A stretch of DNA of 64,000 nucleotides from Branchiostoma floridae (Eukaryota > Chordata > Leptocardii > Amphioxiformes > Branchiostomatidae), in NCBI RefSeq assembly GCF_000003815.2, contig NC_049992.1, forward strand, positions 9,282,532-9,346,531. Reading direction: 5' to 3'. Of this stretch, positions 32,201 through 43,191 are shown piece after piece. The notes beneath the pieces are model-generated. The model saw nothing but the letters and a program-made list of their open reading frames with translations. It had not been told where the DNA came from and searched no databases. The position numbers were made by a program, and so were the translations under genes. The stretch's first letter is position 1. Each line of letters begins with the position of its first letter.

Positions 32201-35200
32201 GAGTTAAAGTGACAAAACATGGTAGTACTGACGACAAATCATTCATTCCTGTATTAAAGAAGTGAACTAGTGTAGTAAAAGTGACACTAGTGTGGTAGAC
32301 TGGTACTCACTAACCAAGTTGGCAACTTCACTTATAACTTCCATAGTGGTGCCACTTTTCCAACTATCCAGCTGGTTTCACTTCTATAACTACAGTCATG
32401 GCTACCTCGCTAATGTTACTTCTACACGTACAATCATTAGGCTCTAACACAACATACTTTCCCATTTTGGTACTTTCTTGTCATTTTGACCATCTCCGAA
32501 AAAGAAAAAAAATCTTGTTTTTTTTTCTGAAATCAGGCAAAAATTAATGAGCGCGTGGATGTCATCCAGAAAATTTACTTGCTGTGGCCTAATCGAAATT
32601 TAAAATAATCCTCATGTTTTCCGAAGGGAGAAAATTATTATTTCATTTTCTTCTGTCTTGAGTTTATGGCAGCAACCATACTTGTTAATGTGGCTTTAAA
32701 TTGCCTTAAAATGGCTTTATATCATATCCATAAAAATGCATTTTGTCATATTTGCACATATTTCAATGTATTTCAAAACGTTTCACAAAACATGTTTATC
32801 ATCGCAGTAATGATAATAAGTCCAGTTGCATAAACTATGTTAAGGTTTTTGGTGACGCCTCAGGGGCTAGCCCAATGAGTTAGTAATGATTTAGTGTAAG
32901 TACTAGTATGTTGGCAAATGGCAAATAACTGGGAAACATCCGGCATTTCGTCGAAAATGTTGCCTTTCTAGTGTTAAATTTAGACTGTTTCACATCGCTT
33001 GTGAATATTTTTCTGAGATGCTTTCGGTATTGATTTTAATTAGTAGTTAGATGTTAATTGGCACGTCTTTAACGGACTGTAGCAATAGAAGTATGGGAAG
33101 GATGGAGGAAGAGAGTCATGGCCATCCGTGCGACCAGCACGCCCGGATGATGATGATGAGCAATAGAAGTATTACAATAGCTAAATGTTCTGTATTCTTA
33201 CATCACAATGTACCAGGAGATATACAGATAAATCTGAATATAATTATTATGAACGTTAAGGTAACAGTTTAGTCAGGAAATGGATAGATAAATATCGATA
33301 TGGTGAAAGACTGTATCTTAAGAGAAAGAGAGAAACGTTTATATTTTATTTTCACGGGGAACTTAATCACAGGGTGAAAGGGACAGGGGTTTGGCGGTGT
33401 TTTATGTTCACTATGGAAACAATGCTGACAGTTAAAATGAAACTACCGCGAATATTTCAATATCTGCAAAAGAAGGATACAAAATCTAGATGGATAGACA
33501 TAGATGACATATCATATACTAGATAGAAATAGATGAGTGGGTAGGCATAGATTTAGCTTGATGTGGGCAAATATCTAGATATTTGTAGTGGCTTGCACAA
33601 ATATGTGGCCCAAGGGCTACTCGAAGTGGAGTTGGGCGCCACCCCTAAGATCTGCACAGATGTACGGGCAACGCTGAGGGTCATTTCAATTTTATCTTCT
33701 TTTGCACAGGAAAGCCCCCTGATACTTACAATGAAGGTGATGGAGATTCAGACAGCCACACGTATCATTATGTCGACCGTGATGACATTAACATCACACG
33801 TCAGACGACAGAAAAGATGAGCCATGCTCGACAACCCGCCGATACAGAAACAGATTCGTCATCAGTTCGTCAAGCCGCTAGCCCCTGTACTAGTGGTACT
33901 GGTCTGATGGAAAACACTCTTTATGTGCCTAGTGCACTACGACACGGGGAAGACACAGGTACATTCGAATTCACTGTTATAATTTTGGTGCCATTACCCT
34001 GATTGATAAAGCAGACCAAGAAATTTGGACAGTATAGCATATCGATNNNNNNNNNNNNNNNNNNNNNNNNNNNNNNNNNNNNNNNNNNNNNNNNNNNNNN
34101 NNNNNNNNNNNNNNNNNNNNNNNNNNNNNNNNNNNNNNNNNNNNNNNNNNNNNNNNNNNNNNNNNNNNNNNNNNNNNNNNNNNNNNNNNNNNNNNNNNNN
34201 NNNNNNNNNNNNNNNNNNNNNNNNNNNNNNNNNNNNNNNNNNNNNNNNNNNNNNNNNNNNNNNNNNNNNNNNNNNNNNNNNNNNNNNNNNNNNNNNNNNN
34301 NNNNNNNNNNNNNNNNNNNNNNNNNNNNNNNNNNNNNNNNNNNNNNNNNNNNNNNNNNNNNNNNNNNNNNNNNNNNNNNNNNNNNNNNNNNNNNNNNNNN
34401 NNNNNNNNNNNNNNNNNNNNNNNNNNNNNNNNNNNNNNNNNNNNNNNNNNNNNNNNNNNNNNNNNNNNNNNNNNNNNNNNNNNNNNNNNNNNNNNNNNNN
34501 NNNNNNNNNNNNNNNNNNNNTGGTGAACTGACAGTTACCTCTACGGTTAATTAACAACTGTAGATAAATGGGATGCACTTGGGAGGGGGTGCAGCGAGCA
34601 GATTTAGATAGTAAAGCTTAGAGAACGATGACGGCCCGCCTTAGCGAAGTCTGATATGCGGCGAGGATGAGTGATCATGAGTGAGTGAGATAAGTAAATA
34701 TAAACAAAATACTGAGTTTAGTATGCACACAGGTTGCGACGATGGCTCATACACGTGCGGGAAAAGCTGCCAGACGACGTGCAACCGTCACTGTCTGATC
34801 CGTGCTGTCACCATCACTCTTCTGATAGCTTCATTTTTCGGAGTGGGACTTTGTATCGCCATGTATGTCTCTGCCATAATGAACAACAATACGGTATGTC
34901 TTTCCTCTTTGTCTCAGTAAAGTACACATTTATGTTGAGGTTTGAATTCGTATTCCGACACAGCTTATAAGATCAGAATGCTTCTATCAGAATAGGGAAA
35001 CATTTAGTATGAAAGGAAAGATAAACAAACATTTGAAGTAATCAATGTGTCAAGTAGCATCAAACAGATACCAATACTATGTTATTATTTGACTTTTTTT
35101 TTTTTAATGATGTGCAAGTAAAATGTGAACACTTTTTGATGTGACCATTTCGTTTTTACCATGAATAGCCTTCGGAAAAAATCGATGCATCAGCTTCACC

Positions 35201-36906
35201 CGGACGGATGACTGGAATAACTTCCGAAGACGCATCGCCACTTTTGGAGACAAGTACCCCTCCTTGGTCAGCCGGCCCACAGGTCATCATTGCTCCGCCT
35301 AATATGACGGCTACAGGGGCAGAGGTGACGGCTACACCGCCAAAGTCGACAGCTACACCACTAAGCGTTGCAGCTACACCTCCAAAGGCGACAGCTACAC
35401 CATCAGAGGCAACAACTATGATGCAGGAGGCGACAACTGCGCCACCAAAAGTGACAACCACACTGCAACAGGCTACAACTACACTGCCAAAAGTGACAAC
35501 TACACCGCAACAGGTGACAACAACTCAGACGACAACTACTCAGACGACAACTACTCAGACGACAACTACTCAGACGACAACTATTCAGATGACAACGACA
35601 ACGCAAGAGGTGACAACTTCACTGTCAGCAACGACTTCATTTCAAGAGAAGACCACTACATTGCCTAAGAAGACAATCAAAGCACTTGAGTCAGCAGGTA
35701 TTAATTGAACTATATTCTACTTCTACAATAAGGGCACTTCGATATGGCTTGTTATTTTAACGTGTAATTAATTGTTTCTTTCAATGCCTTTTCTGTAAGC
35801 TGTCTGATAAACATCGAAACGTAAACAGGTGAGACCTTAAAGGTTGTGAAAAAAAGAACACGCCAATATCCTATATTTAACCAACCTGCTGAAATTAATT
35901 TCGGAAATATAAAATCTTTACTGACACAACAAAAGTACAGCGACTTTCGCCTGTACTGTTTTGTTGGCATTTATGGGCGCCACCATTTTGATTTGCGGTG
36001 TATGGCGGGAAGGGTGGCGCCATTTGGATTTGATGGATTAGCGTGTTGTATGAAGTGATGTGATGAGATGACTAGAAAATGTGATCTTGTCGGAAACGGC
36101 AAGAGCCGGAAGCATGAAGGGATAGTGTGTTGTATGAAGGGATTGGATGGGTTGGTTAGGAAATGTGATCTTGTGGTCTTGTTGAATTTATCTATCGATA
36201 TGTTTCAGCTGCCTGGCGCTGCCAAGCGAGCTACAGCCTTCGCGCAGGAACATGCCTCAAGCTTTACACCGAGAGGCTGACCCATCATTCTGCGTGCCAT
36301 CATTGTGAGAAGGACAGAGCAACGCTTGCCATGCCGAAAACTAAAGAGCTGCACGTCGCGCTGAAACATCTGATCATGTGGATGGACTACGATAATGGTT
36401 ACTGGATCGGACTGGAGGAAAAAAGACACACCTGGAAATGGATGGACGGGTCTCCTCTACTAACCAACCACTTCCAGGTATGTTGGCTCTCTCCTTTCTA
36501 TAGCTGTTCAAAAGTTTGTAGAATAGATTTATGAAAACATTAGTACGTCTGCAAATTCTGGGATTTGGTTATAAATCAATCCAATGTCAACTTGATCTTA
36601 TTTGACTTCTTCTCCTCGATCCTTTTCTTCTTCTTACACCACTATGAATATGTAAAATTCTATTTGATTTGTCACTAGAAGTAAAACAGAGGTATGCTTC
36701 AGTCATATGATTGGCACTACTTTTTGACATAAGCCTTTTCTTTTTGTATGCAGGTATGGTCCCCGGAAGAACCAAGCAATATTATTAATGATTTTATATT
36801 CCCGAGACTCTGCATACAAATGTACGGTAACGCTATGTGGGACGACACCGAGTGCATGCGCAAAAAGTGGTTCATCTGTCAGGCTCCTCCCATTCCACCC
36901 GCTTAG
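29199..36906 (+). CDS. CTL4: long-tailed type II C-type lectin-like receptor
   Basis: Seven exons join in frame: 29199-29298, 29754-30005, 33710-33958, 34733-34893, 35169-35697, 36209-36477 and 36754-36906, about 570 aa. The cytoplasmic tail (about 220 aa) carries EEYPRL at residues 5-10, KVYLS at 54-58, GRYIPAALR at 104-112, YHYVDRDD at 136-143 and TLYVPSALR at 187-195. TM is about 225-248. A mucin-like Thr/Pro stalk spans 255-430 and the CTLD 431-570. The CTLD has WIGL, WMDGS, EPS in place of EPN, and MWDDTEC. Exons 2 and 3 are related to each other, so the tail grew by exon duplication. Gap 34047-34520 lies in the intron before the TM exon and could hide another tail exon. Signalling through the tyrosines is inference. 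Confidence 0.78.
29754..30005 (+). CDS. CTL4 exon 2 (tail repeat A)
   Basis: Phase 1-1, 252 nt, after CGCTGCAG. It encodes SKVYLSADHEDM and ends GRYIPAALRQPEHTG. The layout parallels exon 3. Confidence 0.78.
31066..32850. repeat. Tandem duplication in CTL4 intron 2
   Basis: Unit 1 (about 31066-31727) is repeated as unit 2 (about 31728-32850). Shared landmarks are TTTGCCACTACAGCTAGGTA, CTCTCCTCTTTTGAAGTCGT and TTGCCTTAAAATGGCTTT. Unit 2 is longer because of a MITE at 32063-32589. Confidence 0.8.
32063..32589. mobile_element. TAA-flanked MITE of 527 bp (GGCCACAGCAAG ends)
   Basis: Inverted ends GGCCACAGCAAGTAAATTTT and AAAATTTACTTGCTGTGGCC are flanked by TAA at 32060-32062 and 32590-32592. 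The paralogous sequence near 31452 is the empty site (CTTAATCGAGATT). A 3-bp TAA duplication with GGCC-type ends fits PIF/Harbinger. Confidence 0.82.
33710..33958 (+). CDS. CTL4 exon 3 (tail repeat B)
   Basis: Phase 1-1, 249 nt, after TTTGCACAG. It encodes SHTYHYVDRDDINI and ends TLYVPSALRHGEDTG. It is homologous to exon 2 and, at YHYVDRDD, to CTL1 exon 2. Confidence 0.8.
34047..34520. other. Assembly gap (474 N)
   Basis: Unsequenced bases within CTL4 intron 3. ORFs crossing it are meaningless. Confidence 0.99.
34733..34893 (+). CDS. CTL4 exon 4 (juxtamembrane Cys cluster and TM)
   Basis: After acceptor GCACACAG, phase 1-0. It encodes YTCGKSCQTTCNRHCLIR then the TM run. The Cys/Arg pattern matches the other three receptors. 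Confidence 0.85.
35169..35697 (+). CDS. CTL4 exon 5 (long mucin-like stalk)
   Basis: 529 nt, phase 0-1, over twice the paralogues' 241 nt. It shows heptads such as ATPPKAT and TTLPKVT, then four TTTTQ-type repeats of 15 nt. It is rich in Thr and Pro, so heavy O-glycosylation is likely. Confidence 0.82.
36209..36477 (+). CDS. CTL4 exon 6 (first half of CTLD)
   Basis: Phase 1-0. It encodes RCQASYSLRAGTCLKL, CEKDRATLAMPKTKEL, YWIGLEEKR and WMDGSP. Confidence 0.88.
36754..36906 (+). CDS. CTL4 exon 7 (second half of CTLD, terminal)
   Basis: The exon begins VWSPEEPSN and includes LCIQMY, MWDDTEC and FICQAPPIPPA then TAG. Confidence 0.85.
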   Translation, partial: VWSPEEPSNIINDFIFPRLCIQMYGNAMWDDTECMRKKWFICQAPPIPPA

Positions 36907-38039
36907 ATTCGAATCCACGATATACAACTCTAGTTTCCACCTGACTGACTACGTAGCCTCCGTGGCTGTCTCCGAACGGAGCTGTTTTTTTGTTTTCTTC
37001 ATTTTTTTTGGGGGGGGGGTCTGTTTCGCGATTTTAAACCTTGGCTAGGTTCTCTTATGCGAACCAGCCCCCCTCCCCCAAACCAGAAAGAAAACGAACC
37101 CCGCTGGCTGTTATAGGGAGATTAACTGGCCAGGGGAGTTTTGCTACCAGAGGAGTTGGCCAGCCGCGCGCGCAGCCGGAGGGAACACATTAACCTTAGC
37201 GTGGACTGACTCCCCTGGCCGATTTTTTGCCGAAATCTACGTTCCCCGTATTTCCCGTAGGAAGGCCTAGTTAATACTAGGACTCTGTTCGGTTCGTACA
37301 CCTGCCGTTTCCACTATCGGGACTTCGCCACTACCCAGCTGTAAGCAAATCAGAGAATATGCCGTTGTGTTGTCTGAAGGGCGAGCACGTGACAACAAGT
37401 TATGCTTGTTCATGTTCATGGCCTAAACTCATCTATAAACATACCACAACGCTCCGCCAAGGCGGTTCGACAGTCCTTTCTGCCTTTCTAGCTTGTTTAT
37501 CGGGTACCAAATTTGAGATCTGTAGGATCGCCGCATTACCGAATACTTCCCCAAAACACTACGAAGTCTACGAAGCCAGCAAAAAAAATAACATTAGTTT
37601 TGTGCGTATTTGTTTTTAATAGCAATTGACACAACAATATAATTTTCACTCATGAGTGATATTCTATAGAATATCTCAACAGCCTAAAACTAAAGTGCAT
37701 GAAGCTGAAAAAAGACGAAAGTATATGTAAGAAAAGTCAATGGAAGGATCCGGATGGATACGAAAGCTGATATGAATTGAAACAACCATACAAATTCAAT
37801 GTTTTCCTACAAGTCTATGAATACTGATCTATGAATTATAAAAAAAAGTCATACTATCAATAATCACGCCTCTTAAACAAAATCATCAACATCTGAGTAG
37901 GAGACATGTGCAGTGCGGCAGCATCCCGCTTGGTGTCGCTAAACTACAAGTTCGATACATGCGATAAATTGTCTATCATTTGTCTGTACCAACTGTCTAA
38001 GAAATTGTTGAAAGCCGTAAACAGAACATCCCAAACGCC
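36907..38039. other. Intergenic region after CTL4
   Basis: No gene is recognised. 37020-37060 resembles 30355-30400 in CTL4 intron 2 (GCGATTTT...TTGGCTAGGTTCT), pointing to a dispersed repeat. 37120-37220 has GC-rich sequence with imperfect inverted parts (GGCCAGGGGAGT / ACTCCCCTGGCC). Confidence 0.5.
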
Positions 38040-38237
38040 ATGGCGGACGCAAGCTACAATGACGATCCAGTGTACGACTCCGATGACGAGTTACCGAGCC
38101 TGGTGTCAGTCGGCGGCTTCGATGCAGACGACTCCGACGACGGTTACGAATCGGACGACATCTATGGACCGCTGGAGAATGCCTTTCAACAGGAGCAACA
38201 CGTTGAGCCAGCCGTTCAAGATGACATCGCGAGATAG
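38040..38237 (+). CDS. Candidate small acidic protein (65 aa)
   Basis: An ATG in a strong Kozak context (GCCATGG) opens a 65-codon ORF rich in Asp/Glu, with repeats of the type DSDDE, DADDSDD and YESDD. I do not recognise a family. It sits among repeat-derived sequence, so it may be a fragment of a mobile element or chance. Overlapping ORFs in other frames are less protein-like. Confidence 0.3.
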   Translation: MADASYNDDPVYDSDDELPSLVSVGGFDADDSDDGYESDDIYGPLENAFQQEQHVEPAVQDDIAR

Positions 38238-38566
38238 TCCCCAAAATACGCGTGGAGACAGGCCCAACCCGTGGATCCCAGAGGATACAGCAAAGGTACG
38301 GGAGCCAATGACTGTAAAAGTTTGCAAAACAATATTGTCCTTGGACTTGGAAAAATATCAACGGATGAAAACTTCACCAATACGCGGCCCGAAGAGGTTC
38401 AACGTTCTACCATCCAAACCTGTGCTGGACTGTGCTAAACACGACAAAAATTACATAATTTACCTTGCAGCAAGGTCTGGCAAGAAAACTTGGACAGATT
38501 TAAATTGCAAACGAATGTCAGTGCTGTATCAGTGCTGTAAATGTAGTATCCTTATTGTTACTTCTC

Positions 38567-39215
38567 GCTAGGCGTCTAGCACGTATACTTTAAAAACATA
38601 TCATAATTTTTTTCATTATTGATATATATAAACATGAAAATATTATCTTTTTATCTTTGTTAGTACTTTTTACTTTGCTTGAATACATTACAATTTTGTT
38701 CAGTTACCTGTTTAGAACACTTTTAGAACACCTCAATAGTTTCCTGTGTTGTTTACTTTAGAACACCGCAGCCGTTACCTGTTTTGTTTATTTAGAACAT
38801 AAGAAGTATTCTTTGTTCCACAAGACCTGTATATACTTTTATTCTATTTTCGCTGACGAAGAGCAGCGGACGCTGTTCGAAACGTCTAATTAGAATTTGA
38901 TATACATCCAGAAATATAAACTGAATCATCTTCAATTTATCCTTTTTGTCTTGTGTATATAACGTTATATGTTTATAACAAATACTCTATAGCAATCCTT
39001 ATTATGGTCTTGTAAGTACTTTGATATCATATCTTTAATCGATCTATTCCCCAATGCAAGTTTTATTGCAATGAATGGGATCCCTGTGTATAAACCTTAA
39101 GTTATAAGTTATAAGTTACATGTCATTTATTTATTATTGAAATGAAAATGAAAATGGCAACAGATGACCCCGCTAGGAGTCTAGCACGTATACTTTAAAA
39201 TCATATCTTAATTTT
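38567..39215. repeat. 560-bp segment bounded by direct repeats
   Basis: TCTAGCACGTATACTTTAAAA occurs near 38576 and again near 39180 with diverging tails. The hammerhead-like core at 38853-38885 lies between them, so a retroelement insertion with terminal direct repeats is possible. Confidence 0.5.
38850..38890 (+). ncRNA. Degraded hammerhead-ribozyme-like core
   Basis: CTGACGA (38853-38859), a pairing stem II (GAGCAGCG / CGCTGTTC) and GAAA (38879-38882) followed by CGTCT match the conserved core order of hammerhead ribozymes. A convincing stem I and cleavage site are not visible, so activity is unlikely. Compare the fuller copy at 61866-61924. Confidence 0.4.
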
Positions 39216-41372
39216 TCAATGGAAGTTGATTACAATGACTAGAAAGAAATTTGAAAAAAAAGAAAACAATCAAGGTATGTTGAAAGCTTTCAATTGACGT
39301 GTTATGGATTAACTTTCAGTGATATCTAGTGATATATATTACGTACATGTATTTTACAAAACGTGGCCCTTAGAAATGAACGACTTCTTACATTTATGAA
39401 GGACATCCAACTATGCTATTTCAGTATTTGGTTTGTTGTCACATATATGTATAGAGGACTATTTTAGGCAATGATTCACGCAAACGAAACGTTTTTTTCT
39501 TTGTTGTAAGTTGACTGTCGCTGTTTTCAGACAATGACGACAACAAATGTAAGGCAAATGCAACACTACATTTTTATGCATCAAAATCTAGAACTGTAGA
39601 TTCAAAAGATTAAGTAACAGTAACTGTTGAAAGGAAGCAAGTCTGTTACAACCAAACCGACATAGTCGTATCTATGGAAAAGTTTTCTTGTGATTTTTAA
39701 TGATTGTGTAGGGAGTGTATCTTTTAGTTGTCTTTGCAAGTAAGCTGTTAGACAACAATAAAAAAATTCACGCAAAATTGTCTGTCTTGGATTTATTACA
39801 TTGTCGATAACGATGCTCAAATTACCCACGTGGATAAGTATCAACTATTAACACGAGCTATGGGAACACAGTAATCATTTGGTGCCTGTAATTATCTTTG
39901 CTGGATAAACTACATTCTACTTTAGCTATTCCTTGTTCGTTAGCTCTATTTCGATCGTTTCCGAACTTCTGATTCTGCAATAAGTAAGCGTATTACTCTG
40001 TAAATCTCTGACTCAACAGTCGATTGCAATTGGAAATCGCCGTCGAATTAACAAGAAAATTATGCGTATTTCGAGAATCGAGTCTCCGTATCGGCCATGC
40101 TTGCATATTTTCAAGGTCACGTGATATGAGTCCTGGGCAATCAGTGATAGCCATGTACAAAGTTTCATTGCTTTAAAAGTAAATAGACTTTCATATGAAT
40201 ATATAGCTATTTGCATATTCTATAAATACAGCATAATAACAACGAATAACTTCTTAACATAAACGCAAATTCTATACGCCTGTTTCTTGGTAGAAAACGT
40301 TCTGCCATGTGCATGTAGTATCGGATTGCATTTAAGTGTCTTGGGAGTTGAAGACAGAGATGCTAGAAAATTAAGGCTATCAAGAGCAGCTATAAAGAAT
40401 TTCGCCGCCCCAACCAGTCCCCTATTTTTAAGTTTAGAACTTTTTGTCATTAGCTGGATATTAGTTATTACGCCATTTATCATATGATTGCATTGCAGGA
40501 CGCTGTCAGGACATAATGTACAATTAACTGGGGCCCTCATGAGTAAAAAAAATAAGGAACTGGAGTCAATTAACTCCGTCATAACCAAAATAGTACAATA
40601 TTGTAACGTTAGCAGCCTACATGTCTATCGGAAGTGACGAAATACGATGAGACCAATATACATCCGTAATGCCCACCTGTGATCACAAGTCTTGCACTCA
40701 TGTGACATTGACATCATTTCCTGTCTCTAATCTTTCCTATTTCCGCGTGTCATAAATTAGTATATTAGTCACACAAAAGATCATGGCCGATTACAATTAA
40801 AACCCGTGACTGTTGTTAAAGTGACCTACTAGTATAATCCCAACATCCTTTATTGTACGTAAAAGCAAGGTTTTGCATAATTATAACCTTCTTGGTAAAG
40901 GTGACTGCAAAACAACCTCGTTTTGTATACGTAATGTCAATGACCTTTCAAGAAAGCCCAGCTTTGGTGCCATTCACTGACCCTTCAATTACTGGTGCAT
41001 TGCAGTACTACATGTTGTCCCCTTGTTGTAGAAACTTTCTATTCATATTGTAGAGATAGACTAAGTATGTCCATATAACGTTACATAATGTTGTATAGAG
41101 TCATAGCAGTCAATTCGACTTCCGCGTTCAGCTTTCACTTGCCATGCCATCATCTGAACATCCTTTCTTCTAGGTAAATCTGCAACAAAACAATGAAGCT
41201 TCACAGTGTCAACGACCTTCCAAGAACGCCCCACCTTTTTGCCTAATTCACTGATCCGTGAATTACATTTAAGCTGTACTGGTAGGGTGGCTCTGATTCA
41301 GTACAGAAAAACAGTAGCTACAGTGTTGCAGCGTGTCACTTCGACTGTCTCCCTTCTCCTTACAAGGCCAGA
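39216..41372. other. Intergenic region before the metalloproteinase gene
   Basis: No gene is seen. Segments 40680-41000 match 42840-43110 in intron 2 of the next gene (ACAAGTCTT...ATCATTTCCTGTCTC; GAAAGCCCAGCTTTGGTG), with a third diverged copy near 41200. Confidence 0.55.
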
Positions 41373-41465
41373 ATGGAGTCGGTTGTATGGATTTTAACCT
41401 TCCTACTAGCGCTACAATGCAGAGGAGTCCTTGGTGGTAACGTTACGGACATGGACAGTGGAATG
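41373..41465 (+). CDS. MMP exon 1 (signal peptide)
   Basis: ATG at 41373 encodes MESVVWILTFLLALQCRGVL and ends in phase 0 before GTATGC. The hydrophobic core and the match to the propeptide exon support this start. Confidence 0.75.
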
Positions 41466-43114
41466 GTATGCGTTCGTGTTGTAGAAATTCACCTGATACT
41501 TGTGCTTTGTTGTAGGGGATGCACAGTGCGTTTGTCAGTTGCCTATTTTTCAGACAGATCTAGACAAGTAAGAAGTGTCTGTTTCTGTCCTGAAGGCAGG
41601 AAAGACCAGTATCAGGTAACTTGTTTTGACGGGCATGTTTGATAAACTCCTAGATATACACTATAAGCAGACAGAATCTGACCTCGTATAACCCCAGTTC
41701 TGTGTTCTCACGGCCGAGGTTGGGGAGGGGGGAGTCTCTGGCTGATATCTTTAGCTAGATTTGAAGAATTAAATAGTACGCTTTTCATAGCACTTGTCTT
41801 CCAACATAAAGCAGTGTCTAACCAATGCTAAACATAGTCTTTTGAGGCCAGTAAATGTGGACATGGAGTTATTTGAATGTAGACTTCGTGACATGAGTAT
41901 TAAGTAGTGTTGACGGAATTGGTAGAGCAGGTTACATATCCTCGGTGCGACGGCTTGTTTTGCTTGTCTAAGGTACAACCACTCTAATTTAGAATATACC
42001 ATTTATATTGCTGAAATTGGGTGTTTTCTTAGATGTTTTGAATTTGCTGTAAACACGGAAGGGTTTCCGCCCCTTCGAAATTTAAATAGGGTAGTCTGTC
42101 CTGATTATTCACCTGCGACTATGAACAATACGGCTGCCACGAGTTCAACTACTTTGTGCGTACGAATCACTGGCTTATTCAAGCAAAGAACTATCTTGTC
42201 AGTGGAGTGGGATGGCTTGAGCACCCTTGTGTACAAAGAAAATCTCTTGTTTGTACACAGACTAGAGCTCTTGTAGAACGTCAAGCTGCCATTGTCTTGG
42301 GCAACGTGTTACCATTTTTACCTACAGTTCTCAAAACGTAATCACCAAGCAGATCTTACGGTGGCATAATATAGTATCATCAGCAGGGGAAGGAGCTTAG
42401 AGATATTGTATGACCACGTGGCACTAGCAGTTTTCTTTTTCATAATAGAAATATCTGCAACGCTATGGGTACGTCAGGATGGTCCGTCCGGACAACAATA
42501 TCACAATGATGGACGCTGACCAGACGGGGCAGGCTATCAGAATGTTTCAGAGGTTTGCAAATCTCAATATGACAGGTAAGAAATTACATTAAAGCTTCTA
42601 TTATTAAAGTACTGAGTACGTGCGTTTATCTGTTTTCCATAGAGTCGATTAGTTAGGTCAATTTTAAAATGCGTGTGTGTTTGTGTGTCTGCGTGTGTCT
42701 GTCTGTGTATGTGTGTATGTGTGTGTGTGTCTGCGCGTGTGTGTGTGCGTGTGTGTGTGTGTGCGCGCGCGTGCGCTCTCGCATCAGTTTGGGGTTCCCA
42801 TAGGATGCCATCCATATAATAAAATTGACATCGCCTCAACTGCTATCACAAGTCTTAAACTCATGTGTCATAGGCATCATTTCCTGTCTCGTTCAATTCT
42901 ACCGGTACTTGCCTGTCATGACTGTTGTTTAAGTGACCAGAAATCTCAACATCCTTTTATCTGGGTAAAACAAGGTCTTACAATCAATTTTACCGGTACT
43001 TGCCTGTCATGACAACAATGAAAATTCGTATCGTAATGTCAATGACATTTCGAGAAAGCCCAGCTTTGGTGACATTCAATTTGGAGATCCTTCAATTACT
43101 GATGATGCATTGCA

Positions 43115-43191
<77 letters not shown>

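Noticed and set aside
33994-34578. ORFs of 168-194 codons across N bases
   Set aside because: They exist only because an assembly gap has no stop codons. The same holds for ORFs across 43365-43641, 45157-45267 and 50568-50667.
37906-38571. 221-codon ORF overlapping the acidic small ORF
   Set aside because: Low-complexity Thr/Ser/Met mix typical of an off-frame translation of the acidic ORF; no family resemblance.
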